From Terriglobia bacterium (lineage in GTDB: Bacteria; Acidobacteriota; Terriglobia; Terriglobales; Acidobacteriaceae): a stretch of DNA of 64,000 bases. Shown here piece by piece: positions 15,807-25,088 of the stretch; positions within the stretch are counted from its first letter, which is position 1; every line of letters begins with the position of its first letter. The notes under the pieces were generated by a model, which saw nothing but the letters and a program-made list of their open reading frames with translations, was not told where the DNA came from and did no database searches. The DNA is taken from contig JAIQGE010000005.1 in the NCBI GenBank assembly GCA_020072815.1, positions 186,001 through 250,000 of the forward strand. Reading direction: 5' to 3'. Made by a program: the position numbers and the translations under genes.

Positions 15807-15877
15807 TCGCGACCAACGCTGCTCAGGTTCGTACCGATCCGCGCCCATCTGCGAAATCCGCTGCAAAACATCTTCCT

Positions 15878-16168
15878 TCACCCCGCAAACACCGCCATCC
15901 CCGCTCGTTTCTCATACGCTCCCATGATTCCATCATGGCATGCCGAGCACTCCAAGCCGCGCTCTTGGCCGTCGTGGGTGCCGCGATGAGCATGATCAAT
16001 CACGCACGGCGCGAGCGATAAATTCCTCCGAACCGCTTCCGTATCAATGAAGCAGTCGAAATACACCCACTCCCGGCAGTTGTTGGACCAGGCCTGTCCG
16101 CGCCAGGTTTCGCGCATCCCCGCGGCGACCATGGCTTCTTCCAGCGTTCTGAGATGCTCGCAAAGCAT
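15878..16168 (-). CDS. Small conserved-looking protein with possible zinc site
   Basis: A 96-residue protein beginning MLCEHLRTLEEAMVAAGMRE, with WSNNCREWVYFDC in the middle and ECSACHDGIMGAYE near the end. The CxxCH near the C terminus follows no signal peptide, so it is more likely a metal site (with Cys74-like and His residues in CVIDHAHRGTHDG) than a heme site. I recall similar small proteins in soil bacteria but no known function. AAGGAC is placed well before the ATG. The segment reads clearly as protein on this strand, unlike the overlapping plus-strand frame. Confidence 0.7.
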   Translation of the reverse strand: MLCEHLRTLEEAMVAAGMRETWRGQAWSNNCREWVYFDCFIDTEAVRRNLSLAPCVIDHAHRGTHDGQERGLECSACHDGIMGAYEKRAGMAVFAG

Positions 16169-16822
16169 TAAGAGTCCTTAGCCCTGATTACGATACACGC
16201 TTACGATCTTCGCCTGCCAGCCTGCTCATGGTCGAGGCGTCGCGTTGCAATCGGCCGCATATTCAACGGGGAAACACGCATTTGTCTTCGGCACAGAATC
16301 GCCAGGCGAAAGTCTGTGATTAGGGAAATTAATGAGACGCGCACTATCATCCGATACTTTGGTAACCACTAGATAAGCAGAAGCAAGATCTCACACAGGG
16401 TGTGTGAGCTGAAATCAAGCTCCTTCACTCTGAAGCAACAAATGGCCGGCGTACGCCCGATTCGTCCGCTTGCCAGGGGCCCAGGTCCGGGGCAGCGCGA
16501 TGACTGTTCGCGTTGGCAGCTAGCCCGGCGCTGTTTCACTGACGCAGACCGCGGACGTTTCTTCAGTCCGCACCTCCTCACCATGCCAGAACTTCCGGGG
16601 GGGCCTGTACCGGGACAGGAACCAGCAACCACAGCCGAAAAATAAAAAAGATTGTTGCAAGAACGGCGTGCTCCTACGACCGACTCAAGGAGCGGAGCGT
16701 GCGTGCGCCGTTGTGTCGAGACAAGGGCCGATCAGGCATTTGCCGTGGCTCGCCTGTTGGCTCGGACACTTGCAGACTCGCGCTCCAATTCGAATTTGAA
16801 GGCAAAGGACGGCTGACCCTTT
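16169..16822. other. 654-bp intergenic region with one short hairpin
   Basis: No convincing gene. A perfect 8-bp inverted repeat with a GGG loop (CTCACACA GGG TGTGTGAG) is at 16390-16408. The short open frames here show no protein-like pattern. The right part must hold the promoter of the large secreted protein gene, but no clear -35/-10 pair was found. Confidence 0.6.
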
Positions 16823-19800
16823 ATGATGACGGACAAAACGAAACTCGCTGGCAGCTTGCAAAGCGCCCACCGCGATCTTCAGAATTTCGCAACAACCAAC
16901 CTTCCCAAACGGGGAAGCGCAACGAAGCGGCTTTTGAGCATCGTGCTGCTCAGCTTGATCGCCATGGCCGCCACCGCCTGGGCCCAGTTGCCGATTCCAG
17001 CTTCTTCACAGTTTGATGTCACCGGCTTTATCCAGTCGGCCACGCTAGGCGGGCCCGGCACCGGCGCCGGCGCTGGCGCGCACCAGGGCGGCAACATCAC
17101 CGTCAACGGCCACCTGATCACCGTGCCGTCGGAGACCATTGTCATCCTGCCCGCAAACGCCCTGACCTGGCAGGAGCTTTTTGCTTTGGCGCCCGCGCCT
17201 TACGGCCCCACCCAGACAGGCATGGCCCTGTCTGATCTTCCCGCGCCGCTTACCACGTATGAGGCGCAGGTAGTGGGCAATCGCGTGCTTGGCGGCCCCG
17301 GAGGCCCGGATGTCTATATCGCCGGGCTGATTTTCATTTCCCAGCACAGCCTGAATTCCGGCAACGGGTTTATCAACTGCATTAACCACGCCACCGGCGA
17401 AATGCGTGTGGGCGGAGTCATCGGTAATTGCGCGACCGGCGCTCGCGTACAAATCAACGATCCAGTTGGCCGATTTGGCCGTGTAATGTCACCCGACGCG
17501 CGCTTCTCGGTGGACGACGCCAACCCGACCATCGCCGCCGCCACCGGCTTCCCCATGTGTCTCCCGCGCGTCCTGGCGGACCCGTCAATCCCTGGCAACC
17601 CCGACGACGGCTTGTGCCCGCTGGCACAGAGACCCATCGCGGTCGCGCCGGCGGTTGGCTTCGCTACAGTCATTCAAATGAATGATCCAGTCGCCCTTGC
17701 CGGAGTGCCTCCCGATGCAACCATCCAGGCGCCGATGCAAGTTGGCGACTGGGTTACCTTTGCTGGAACATTGGTCGCCGATCCCGGCGTTACCGCTGGC
17801 CCCACGGCTGGTCCGTGGCCGGGCATTGCTAACACTTACATCTCGGCCCACACCATCAGCAGCAACGTCGCCATCTATACATGGCCGAACTCGAACCCGT
17901 CGTACGTGGCCACTGAAGTCGCACTCATCGGCACCGGCGGGCTGACGGTTGTTGGCGCCGGCGAGGCCGTGATCCGCACGCGCTTTGAGGGCATGACCAC
18001 GGACGTGAACCCCAATCCTGCCTTGCAGCGTAAGATCCACCTTTACGGCATTGATTACGCTCCCATCACCGGCACGCCCAGCGACCGCGACTTTGGCACG
18101 ATCGGCGTGGATCCGGGGCCGCCACTCGGAGCTGTCAAAGGCCGCTGGCGCTTCCGTCCGCCATGCGATCCCTTCGGGAGCGTTCCAGCCAAACCCGACA
18201 AGACTTGCGTGATGAACGCTGCCGGCAGCTTCCTGCCGCCGCCGCGCGAAGTACGAGCGGTGATTGAAGGCGCCTGGGTGCCTGGACAAGTTACCACCTT
18301 CGCGAACGGGATCATCGCCGGGCAGTATCACGCTCCCATCCTGGAGTACATCTTCCCGGAGAACGTTCCTGGCGCCCCGATTCCGGAGAACAACTTCAAT
18401 ACCATCCCCTTCCTGGCGCAGGGCGGGTACAGCTCGTCCACGGGAACCATTGCGGGGCAGCTCGATCCCTGGCCCAGCAACATCACTCCGATTCCGGCCT
18501 GCGCGCCTCCAGCGGCGAACGCCGGCGGTCCCTACGCAGTTGCCTCGAGCGGAACCGTGGGGCTAATCGGCACGTCAGCGGGGACGGGTCCCTTTACTTG
18601 GGCCTGGACTGCATCGGCGGGCACTCTGTCCGATCCGACGCTGCAATCGCCCAACTTCACGGCGCCTGCGGTTGCCGTGGCAACTTCCGTCAACTTGACG
18701 CTCACCGTGACCAATAGCTGCGGAGCCAGCACGGCCACCAGCACCGTAGCGGTCAGCGCAGCGTTAGCGCCCACCGTCAACGCCATCGCACCTCAAGCTG
18801 TGGATTCCGGTTCGTCTGGCAGCTTCGCGGTTAGCGGCACGGATTCCAATAACCCAGCGTCTCTGCCCCTCACCTGGACGGTGTCGCAGAGTGGCGCACC
18901 CGCTCTCACCGGTCTTTCCATTTCCCCAACTGGTTCCAGCGCGGCAGCAGTGAATTACACCGCGCCATCCGGTGTGCTTACCGTTACCAACATCACAGTT
19001 ACGGTAACCGCGACCAACGCCGCAGGTGTCGCCTCGGCGCCGGTTTCCACCACTGTCACCATCAATCCGGTGGTTGCGGGTTGTGTGGCGCCAGTTGCTA
19101 ATGCCGGTGGTCCTTACTCCGTCAACTCCGGCGGCTCGGTCTCACTGGCCGGCAGCGCTTCCGGGACAACGCCGATCACGTTTAGCTGGGCGCCGCCTGC
19201 CTCGGGCAGCATTGCTCCGCTGAATAGCGCCGCGGCAACCTTCACCGCTCCTGTGGTGCTTGCGCAGACCCTGGTGAACGTGTCCCTGACCGCCTCCAAC
19301 AGCTGCGGCACCTCTACCGCCAGCTCAACGGTTACGGTGAACGCCGCTCTGGCTCCCACGGCCAACGCTGTGGCGCCGAAGACGGTGTTCTCGGGCGCGA
19401 TCAATCAGACCGTTCTGCTGAGCGGTTCTGATCCCAACGTTCCGGCGCTTACGCCGCTTACCTTCACCGTGACTCAGGCCCCGGCGGGAACGCTGCTCGG
19501 CCTCACGGTGACGCCAACCAGCGCCACCACGGCGACTGTCAGCTTTAACGCTCCAGTGCTGCCGATTGGCCAGGTTGCCCCCACGGTGGTCACACTGACC
19601 ATCACGGCGAGGAACACGGCTCCGCTAACTTCAGCGCCGGTAACCACCACGGTCACCATCAACCCGCTGCCCGACCTGATCACCGTGACGGCTGCGGAAT
19701 ACCGTACCGGCAAACAGCGGCTGATTCTGACAGCAACCTCGTCAGTCAACAGCGCGAATGTGGTGTTGAAACTGCAACCGTACCTCACCACTACGGGGAC

Positions 19801-20011
19801 CATTTATAATCCCGATCCCGCAGCAGGCGGAGTCGGCAACACGTTCACCCTGGCGGCAGGCGTCTACACCCTTGATGTGGTTGGAGCTCCGCGACCAGCC
19901 TGCGGCAACGCGGCGGGTTATCAAACGCCGTGTCCGACAGCGCCGCTGGATGTCAGGTCCAACCTGAACGGCGATAGCGGCCTGTTCGCCTTGACCAAGA
20001 TCCGGCAATAG
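16823..20011 (+). CDS. Large secreted protein with Ig/PKD-like repeats
   Basis: The 1062-residue protein has an unusually long N-region before a signal helix (about 35-54, ending ATAWAQ). The first half (about 60-560) is Gly/Pro/Thr-rich and unassigned. From about 565 there are repeated beta-sandwich units opening with CxxPxANAGGPY (positions about 562 and 756) and containing SCGxSTAxSTVTV, typical of PKD/Ig-like extracellular domains; a similar unit follows each. The C-terminal part (from about 950, ITVTAAEYRTGKQRLILTATSS) is another beta domain. It is likely exported to the envelope or surface; substrate unknown. The start could be either ATG of the pair at 16823/16826; no good ribosome-binding site is seen. 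Confidence 0.8.
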   Translation: MMTDKTKLAGSLQSAHRDLQNFATTNLPKRGSATKRLLSIVLLSLIAMAATAWAQLPIPASSQFDVTGFIQSATLGGPGTGAGAGAHQGGNITVNGHLITVPSETIVILPANALTWQELFALAPAPYGPTQTGMALSDLPAPLTTYEAQVVGNRVLGGPGGPDVYIAGLIFISQHSLNSGNGFINCINHATGEMRVGGVIGNCATGARVQINDPVGRFGRVMSPDARFSVDDANPTIAAATGFPMCLPRVLADPSIPGNPDDGLCPLAQRPIAVAPAVGFATVIQMNDPVALAGVPPDATIQAPMQVGDWVTFAGTLVADPGVTAGPTAGPWPGIANTYISAHTISSNVAIYTWPNSNPSYVATEVALIGTGGLTVVGAGEAVIRTRFEGMTTDVNPNPALQRKIHLYGIDYAPITGTPSDRDFGTIGVDPGPPLGAVKGRWRFRPPCDPFGSVPAKPDKTCVMNAAGSFLPPPREVRAVIEGAWVPGQVTTFANGIIAGQYHAPILEYIFPENVPGAPIPENNFNTIPFLAQGGYSSSTGTIAGQLDPWPSNITPIPACAPPAANAGGPYAVASSGTVGLIGTSAGTGPFTWAWTASAGTLSDPTLQSPNFTAPAVAVATSVNLTLTVTNSCGASTATSTVAVSAALAPTVNAIAPQAVDSGSSGSFAVSGTDSNNPASLPLTWTVSQSGAPALTGLSISPTGSSAAAVNYTAPSGVLTVTNITVTVTATNAAGVASAPVSTTVTINPVVAGCVAPVANAGGPYSVNSGGSVSLAGSASGTTPITFSWAPPASGSIAPLNSAAATFTAPVVLAQTLVNVSLTASNSCGTSTASSTVTVNAALAPTANAVAPKTVFSGAINQTVLLSGSDPNVPALTPLTFTVTQAPAGTLLGLTVTPTSATTATVSFNAPVLPIGQVAPTVVTLTITARNTAPLTSAPVTTTVTINPLPDLITVTAAEYRTGKQRLILTATSSVNSANVVLKLQPYLTTTGTIYNPDPAAGGVGNTFTLAAGVYTLDVVGAPRPACGNAAGYQTPCPTAPLDVRSNLNGDSGLFALTKIRQ

Positions 20012-20515
20012 GATACTGGTTCACCAAACAGGGCTGCCGAGTCTACCCGGCCCGGCAGCCCGCAACCCCTCACACCAGCAGTAAGCTTCTGCGACCTTAT
20101 AGATATTGATCTACACCTGACTTGCCCTCAGGTCATAAGCGCGATGGCGAAGCTATTCTCCACGCGCCTTCCTGGAGGTGGGCAGAGCAGTCGAGGGCTC
20201 TGTCCGCCTCTCTTTTCTTACCTCTTTCAAAATAGAGTTTTGATTCGCTCGCGCCTTCCGGAAGTGGGCCGAGTGCAACCGAAAAATGGCGACCCGGACT
20301 TCATCCGTCCGGGTTTTCATTTTTTCCGATCAGATTTCCGCGGCAAAGTGTGAACGGTCTGGCCGCTCGCGCGCTAGAGCAATATTTGGCTCGGCAGTCC
20401 GGCGCAGAGCTTGGTGTATCTCAACAATACTTAACCCGCAAGAGTGTTGCAGGGGAAACGTTCAGGCACTAGAAGCCGTCTTATAGATGCTGTCTTGTCA
20501 AAGAGGATGGAAATT
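20012..20515. other. 504-bp intergenic region rich in hairpins
   Basis: Hairpins are seen at 20031-20061 (9-bp GGGCTGCCG stem), near 20116-20133 (ACCTGA/TCAGGT), at about 20170-20212 (GGCAGAGC with GCTCTGTCC) and at 20292-20325 (a terminator). Two stretches share CGCGCCTTCC...GGAGGTGGGC / CGCGCCTTCCGGAAGTGGGC. A TTATAGATATT promoter-like element is at about 20097. No protein gene is supported. Confidence 0.55.
20292..20325 (+). terminator. Rho-independent terminator
   Basis: The perfect stem ACCCGGAC/GTCCGGGT (20292-20299, 20307-20314) is followed by TTTTCATTTTTT. It is 280 bp from the end of the large secreted protein gene, so it may end a separate short transcript that starts inside the intergenic region. 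Confidence 0.8.
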
Positions 20516-21247
20516 GTGAAAGCCAATCGGTTCGCACTATTATTCGCTATTTTTCTCGCAACTCTGTTTGCCGCTCTTCCCATCGCCACATGCCAGACCG
20601 GCGGGGATGCGCCGCGTATGGACTTCTCCGTGATGGGCGGAGCGGCCAAAGCTCCCGAGAACGCCGGCGCCCAAGCTCCCTTAAGCAACGGGCTCAACGT
20701 CAAAGAAGTGGCAACTTCGCCTTTCGCTTCCGTATGGCAGGCGAATTTCGGATGGCGACTGGCCCATGCCGGCCCGGTCGCCGTGTACTTTGAACTTCCG
20801 TTCACACACGTGCCTTCGCAAACGGTAGACTCCTTTGCCCAATTTGATGTCGGCAACACCATATTTCCGCAGTCAACCACAGATTCAGCATATTTTTTCA
20901 CTCCCGGATTCCGTTTCCGTTTTTTCAACAAAGCAATCTCGCCCTACGCCGTTGCCGGCGCGGGCGTGGAACGCGCAACTTTGATACAAGACGGGTTCAC
21001 CAATCTCAGTACAGCGCTGGCTGTGAACAGCGGGCTGTCCACCAGGAATTTCAAGGGCGTATACGATTTTGGCGGCGGCGTGGATGTGAAGATGACGCGG
21101 CTCTTTGCCTTGCGTACGGAGTTCCGCGACTTTGTCCGTACCGGCGAGACCAGCCGCATCGTCCCCTTGCCCTTCGGCGTGGTTCAGCAAGTGAGCCAGG
21201 CGCGGCAGACGTTTACGGTTATGGGCGGACTCGTGGTGCGGTTCTAG
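20516..21247 (+). CDS. Outer-membrane beta-barrel protein (OmpA/OmpW-like size)
   Basis: The start is judged to be the GTG at 20516, 9 nt after AGAGG; the ATG at 20507 abuts that motif. The 243-residue protein has a signal peptide (VKANRFALLFAIFLATLF...ATCQ) and then an eight-strand-like barrel pattern with many aromatic strand ends (YFFTPGFRFRFF, YAVAGAGVERATL, ALRTEFRDFVRTGE) and ends VMGGLVVRF with C-terminal Phe, the usual signature for barrel insertion. Function unknown. A TATAGA -10-like element is at about 20482. It converges with the response-regulator gene and overlaps it by 4 bp. Confidence 0.8.
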   Translation: MKANRFALLFAIFLATLFAALPIATCQTGGDAPRMDFSVMGGAAKAPENAGAQAPLSNGLNVKEVATSPFASVWQANFGWRLAHAGPVAVYFELPFTHVPSQTVDSFAQFDVGNTIFPQSTTDSAYFFTPGFRFRFFNKAISPYAVAGAGVERATLIQDGFTNLSTALAVNSGLSTRNFKGVYDFGGGVDVKMTRLFALRTEFRDFVRTGETSRIVPLPFGVVQQVSQARQTFTVMGGLVVRF

Positions 21248-21975
21248 CGTCCCGGTTCGGGCACGAACTGGTAGCCCAGGCCGCGCACGGTAAGCAGATG
21301 TTTGGGCTTGGCGGGGACCTCTTCAATGTAGCGCCGCAGCCGGACAATGAAATTGTCAATGGCCCGCGTGTCAGTGTCTTCCTTCAGGCCCCAGACTTCC
21401 TCCAGAATCTCTTTGCGCGATACCGGGCGTCCGCTGTTGCGGATGAGATAGCGCAGCAGGTCGCTCTCCATCAGCGTGAGTTGGAATATCTGGTCACCTT
21501 TGCGCAGTTGCAGCTTTTGGAAATCCACGGTCTGCCCGTCGAAGGCGAAGGTTGCCGGCTGATCGGTGGCTGAGGCCGGCGGCTGCGCGGTCTGCAGCCA
21601 TTCCTTGCGGCGCAGCAGGCCCTTGATGCGGGCAATGAGAATGCCCAGGTTGAAGGGCTTGGCCAGATAGTCGTCAGCGCCGCTCTCGAAGCCTTTCAGC
21701 ACGTCTTCCGGGCGTCCACGCGCCGTAAGCATGAGCACCGGGACGTAGTTGTTGGCCTGGCGCAGTTCGTGGGCCACGGTGAAGCCGTCTTTGCCGGGAA
21801 GCATCACGTCCAGAACCACCAGATCAAAATGCTTGCCTTCCTGCTGGAGAAGCTTGATGGCGTCTTCGCCATTCTTCGAGACTTCGGCAGAATAGCCTTC
21901 GGCTTCCAGGTTGAAGCGCAGTCCTTGCGCAATGTGCGCTTCGTCTTCCACCACCAGGATGTGCGCCGCGCTCAT
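21244..21975 (-). CDS. OmpR-family response regulator
   Basis: A 243-residue regulator: receiver domain with acidic pair Glu10/Asp11, phosphoacceptor Asp56 (VVLDVMLPG), Thr84 and Lys106, then a winged-helix DNA-binding domain (about 140-240) with LMESDLLRYLIRNSGRPVSR and DTRAIDNFIVRLRRYIEE. It is the second gene of a two-gene unit; its ATG overlaps the kinase stop by 4 bp (ATGA). Targets cannot be told from the window. Confidence 0.96.
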   Translation of the reverse strand: MSAAHILVVEDEAHIAQGLRFNLEAEGYSAEVSKNGEDAIKLLQQEGKHFDLVVLDVMLPGKDGFTVAHELRQANNYVPVLMLTARGRPEDVLKGFESGADDYLAKPFNLGILIARIKGLLRRKEWLQTAQPPASATDQPATFAFDGQTVDFQKLQLRKGDQIFQLTLMESDLLRYLIRNSGRPVSRKEILEEVWGLKEDTDTRAIDNFIVRLRRYIEEVPAKPKHLLTVRGLGYQFVPEPGR

Positions 21976-22877
21976 ATCCGGTACACCCTGGGCAGGCGGA
22001 CGGTAAAGGTGCTGCCGTGGCCCTCGCCTTCGCTTTCGGCGACCGCGTCACCGCCGTGCTTGCGCGCGATGGCGCGCACCATGAACAGCCCCAGTCCGGT
22101 GCCTTTGACATGGTCGGTGGCCTGCGTCTGCACGCGGTAAAAGCGCTTGAAGATCCGCTTGAGTTCGGGACGGGGAATGCCCGCGCCGTTGTCGCGCACG
22201 CGGAAGAGGACGGTGTCCACGTTGGGCGTCAGCAGGTCAACCACAATTTCCCGCTGCGGCCCGGTGTATTTCACGGCATTTTCCAGCAGGTTGGCCACCG
22301 CTGTGCGCAGCTCTTCCGGATTGCCCATCAGCGTGATGTGGCCCGGTGGCTCGGTGGAAAAGTGCAGGGCTTCGGGAGTGAGTCCGTGGCGCAGCCGCGC
22401 CAGCTCCACGCTTTCCCGCACGATGGCGGAAAAATTCACTTCCTGCCAGTTCTTGCGTTTCTTGCTTTGCCGGACTTCGCTGGCGCGCAACACCTGCTCC
22501 ACCGTGCCCATCAAGCGGTCGGTGTCTTCGAGCATCAGGCGGTAGAAGTCGTGGCGCTGCTGGTCATCAATGGGGCGGCGTTCCAGTGTCTGCAGGTACA
22601 AGCGGATGGATGTGATGGGCGTCTTCAGCTCGTGGGTCACGGCGTTAAGAAAGCTGTCCTGTTGTTCATTGCGGCGGATTTCCCGCACCAGGAAAATGGT
22701 GTTCAGCACCATGCCGGCAATGATCACGCCAAAAAAAATAATTCCCAGCACCAGCGGCACCACTTCCCGCCAGTTGAGCACGATCCAGCTGACGTTGAGG
22801 TAAATCGTCAGCCCCACCAGGCAACAGCCCAGAGTAATGAAGAATGCTATCGCCTTGGTACGGCTGGTAATCCGCAT
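21972..22877 (-). CDS. Membrane sensor histidine kinase
   Basis: The start MRITSRTKAIAFF (22877, 301 residues) is preferred to longer frames; no ribosome-binding site is clear. Two membrane helices (about 10-30 and 40-62) enclose a very short external loop, so the sensor probably detects a membrane-internal or cytoplasmic signal. The H-box is NAVTHELKTPITSIR, followed by N (NLLENAVKYTG), G1 (DNGAGIP) and G2 (GTGLGLFMVRAI) boxes. The kinase is co-transcribed with the OmpR-type regulator. Confidence 0.94.
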   Translation of the reverse strand: MRITSRTKAIAFFITLGCCLVGLTIYLNVSWIVLNWREVVPLVLGIIFFGVIIAGMVLNTIFLVREIRRNEQQDSFLNAVTHELKTPITSIRLYLQTLERRPIDDQQRHDFYRLMLEDTDRLMGTVEQVLRASEVRQSKKRKNWQEVNFSAIVRESVELARLRHGLTPEALHFSTEPPGHITLMGNPEELRTAVANLLENAVKYTGPQREIVVDLLTPNVDTVLFRVRDNGAGIPRPELKRIFKRFYRVQTQATDHVKGTGLGLFMVRAIARKHGGDAVAESEGEGHGSTFTVRLPRVYRI

Positions 22878-23030
22878 GGATAGCAAGATTGTAGTGGAGA
22901 CAGACGGGGAATAAGAAGTGCGCAAGTGGGGCGCTAAAATGGAAATGGTACCTGGCGGACCGGAAACCGGGAACAATATCGGGAGTCCAGCGTGCCAAGT
23001 ACCAATTGCTAAGTACTAAATACCGATTTG

Positions 23031-23936
23031 TTAATCGTCGCCGCCGGCGTAGGCTCCCACGGTGGCCGCGGGAATGGCCGGGCGTTTTTCGGCTTCTTTC
23101 TTTTCCAGCTCCGCCAGGGACATGGCTTTCACGTCCCAGGCCAGGCCCAGCATTTTCAGGGTGCTGATGCCGTACCAGTTGAAGTCAATCTCATACCAGG
23201 CCAGGCCGTGGCGGGCCGACTGCGGGTGCGCGTGATGATTGTTGTGCCAGCCTTCGCCGTGGGTCAGCAGGGCCACCCAGAAGCTGTTCTTGGAAGTATC
23301 ATCGGTGATGAAGCGCTGCTTGCCCCACATGTGGGTTGCGGAATTCACCAGCCAGGTGAAATGCAGGCCGACGACGGTGCGGAAGAAAACACCCCACATC
23401 AGGAACGGCCAGCCGCCAATCGCGAACAGGATGATGCCGGAAACCGTGATCGGTACCCAATGCCATTTGCTGATCCAGGTGTGAAATTTGGATTTGCGAA
23501 GATCGGGGACGTAAGGCAGCAGTGCGTCTGACTGGTTGGCCAGCACGCGCCCGGTAATGATCCAGCCCATGTGCGACCAGAAGCCGCCATCGCGCGGAGA
23601 ATGCGGGTCGCCTTCCACGTCAGTGTTCTGGTGGTGTACGCGATGTACCGCCACCCAGAAGAACGGTCCGCCTTCCAGCGCCAGCGTGGCGCAAACAGTC
23701 AGGAAGTATTCCACCCACTTAGGAGTTTTGTAGCCGCGATGCGTGAGCAGCCGGTGGTAACCCATGCCGATCCCCGGGCCGCCGGCCACGAACAGCAGCG
23801 CCATGCCCACAAAAAACGCAGGCCAGGTAAACATGAAGAGCGCGGCAATGGCTCCGATATGGAACGCCACCATGAAAAAGGCCGTCAGCCAATTGATGGG
23901 TTCATGAAATGTTCTGTCGTGCTTCAAGGTTTCCAT
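23031..23936 (-). CDS. Acyl-CoA/fatty-acid desaturase (delta-9 type)
   Basis: The 301-residue form from METLKHDRTF follows AGGAG by 11 nt; the longer frame adds a non-protein-like stretch. Three histidine boxes for the di-iron centre are present: HRLLTH (61-66), HRVHH (98-102) and HNNHH (231-235). Four membrane helices lie between them (about 15-60 and 160-200). The enzyme inserts a cis double bond into saturated acyl chains and so adjusts membrane fluidity. It is a single gene. Confidence 0.95.
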   Translation of the reverse strand: METLKHDRTFHEPINWLTAFFMVAFHIGAIAALFMFTWPAFFVGMALLFVAGGPGIGMGYHRLLTHRGYKTPKWVEYFLTVCATLALEGGPFFWVAVHRVHHQNTDVEGDPHSPRDGGFWSHMGWIITGRVLANQSDALLPYVPDLRKSKFHTWISKWHWVPITVSGIILFAIGGWPFLMWGVFFRTVVGLHFTWLVNSATHMWGKQRFITDDTSKNSFWVALLTHGEGWHNNHHAHPQSARHGLAWYEIDFNWYGISTLKMLGLAWDVKAMSLAELEKKEAEKRPAIPAATVGAYAGGDD

Positions 23937-24209
23937 TTGTCCGTTTGCTCCTGATTCAAGCCTTGGGGGGAATCTGCGCCTGTATTTCAACCCTAACAGG
24001 AAGGCGGCAATCCGTTTGTAATACTTGTGTAATCTAGAAGTTACGGGCGATATGGGACTCGCACAACCGCATAAAAACAAAGCCCAAAATGGAACGGCTT
24101 GCCTTTTAAAGTTGCACTGCAGGTGCTGCTTGACGAAAGCCCTTTGCTAGAATTCGCCGAAGCACCGGAGTCGCTGTCCTTCTGCGCCTGGGGGTGCCCG
24201 AGGAAAGTC

Positions 24210-24791
24210 ATGAAATGGAACATTGCGGTGAGTGCCGCTTGCGTCCTGCTGCTGGCGATGAATGTTGCCCTGATCCGCCAGAACCGGCAGCTCAAGGCCC
24301 AGCTTTCCGCGCCACCACCCGCCATGGAGGCCCAGCCGGGCAGCCATGTGCCCGACCTGCAGGGCTATGACGTGACGGGTAAACCGCTGCAGGTGGCTTA
24401 CGGAGAAGACTCGCGCAAAGTGCTGCTGTTGGTCTTTTCGCCTACCTGTCCGTTCTGTGGAGAGAATTGGCCGAAGTGGTGGCAACTCATGCCGGCGCTG
24501 GATCGCGATACGGTCCGGACGGTGGGCGTGGACCTCACCGCCACATCAACCGCGGCTTTTCTCTCTCAGCACCAGCTTGCCGATGTTCCCGTCTTGCTGC
24601 GAATCGATCCCCAGGCGACCCTGAACTACCATTTTTCGATGACTCCGCAAACCATCCTTGTTGATCGCACCGGAAAGGTGGAGAAAGTCTGGTCAGGAGT
24701 CCTCAGTGACTCGTCGCTGGCGGAGATCAAGCGGCTCGCCCGCGGAGACAAATCTGCATTCGCACAGCAGCCCGTTCTGGAAGTGAAATGA
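24210..24791 (+). CDS. Membrane-anchored thioredoxin-like protein
   Basis: The start MKWNIAVSAA follows GAGGAAA; upstream codons of the longer frame look non-coding. The 193-residue protein has one N-terminal membrane helix (about 5-22), a short coiled linker, and a TlpA/AhpC-type thioredoxin fold with the redox motif Cys80-Pro-Phe-Cys83 (FSPTCPFC) and a cis-Pro loop near SMTPQTILVD. The domain faces the periplasm. The next gene, 15 bp on, encodes a secreted six-cysteine peptide; the pair suggests that this protein makes, breaks or corrects its disulfides (inference). Confidence 0.85.
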   Translation: MKWNIAVSAACVLLLAMNVALIRQNRQLKAQLSAPPPAMEAQPGSHVPDLQGYDVTGKPLQVAYGEDSRKVLLLVFSPTCPFCGENWPKWWQLMPALDRDTVRTVGVDLTATSTAAFLSQHQLADVPVLLRIDPQATLNYHFSMTPQTILVDRTGKVEKVWSGVLSDSSLAEIKRLARGDKSAFAQQPVLEVK

Positions 24792-24806
24792 AAGGAGCCC
24801 GACTCG

Positions 24807-25043
24807 ATGATGAGAAAGATTACCAACCAATTGCTTTTCGCAACCCTAGCGGCCACCGTTTTGTTCGCGGGGGCGGCCTCCGCAAGGCAACTGACAACTT
24901 CCCCCAAAGCCTTTGGGGTTTGCAGGGGGACATGCAGCGCGACGGTGCATTGCTCTGGGACCTGCTTCTGCTGGATACCCAGCGGGACCACCGGTTTCTG
25001 CGTCCAGGACCCGCCGGGACTGAAAAAAACGGCCAAGAAGTAG
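24807..25043 (+). CDS. Small secreted six-cysteine peptide, cystine-knot-like spacing
   Basis: The 78-residue precursor has a clear signal peptide (to about ASA, 26) and a mature part of about 50 residues. Its six cysteines are spaced C-x3-C-x5-C-x3-C-x1-C-x9-C. The x5, x3, x1 middle spacing is that of trypsin-inhibitor knottins and resembles plant cyclotides. AAGGAG precedes the ATG pair. The two-gene unit with the membrane thioredoxin-like protein ends at a strong terminator (25089-25118). The tail is basic (GLKKTAKK). I know no named bacterial family for it; toxin, inhibitor, signal or structural roles are all open. Confidence 0.8.
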   Translation: MMRKITNQLLFATLAATVLFAGAASARQLTTSPKAFGVCRGTCSATVHCSGTCFCWIPSGTTGFCVQDPPGLKKTAKK

Positions 25044-25088
25044 TGTTCCGCTGGAGTGAAAGAAAGGCGTTTTCCCCTTGATACTTCA

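Noticed and set aside
15684-15989. Plus-strand frame of 101 codons
   Set aside because: It reads through the terminator and the dispersed repeat, and overlaps the better supported minus-strand gene at 15878-16168.
16390-16408. Riboswitch (cyclic di-GMP type) before the large secreted protein
   Set aside because: Only a simple 8-bp hairpin is present; the conserved motifs of known classes were not found.
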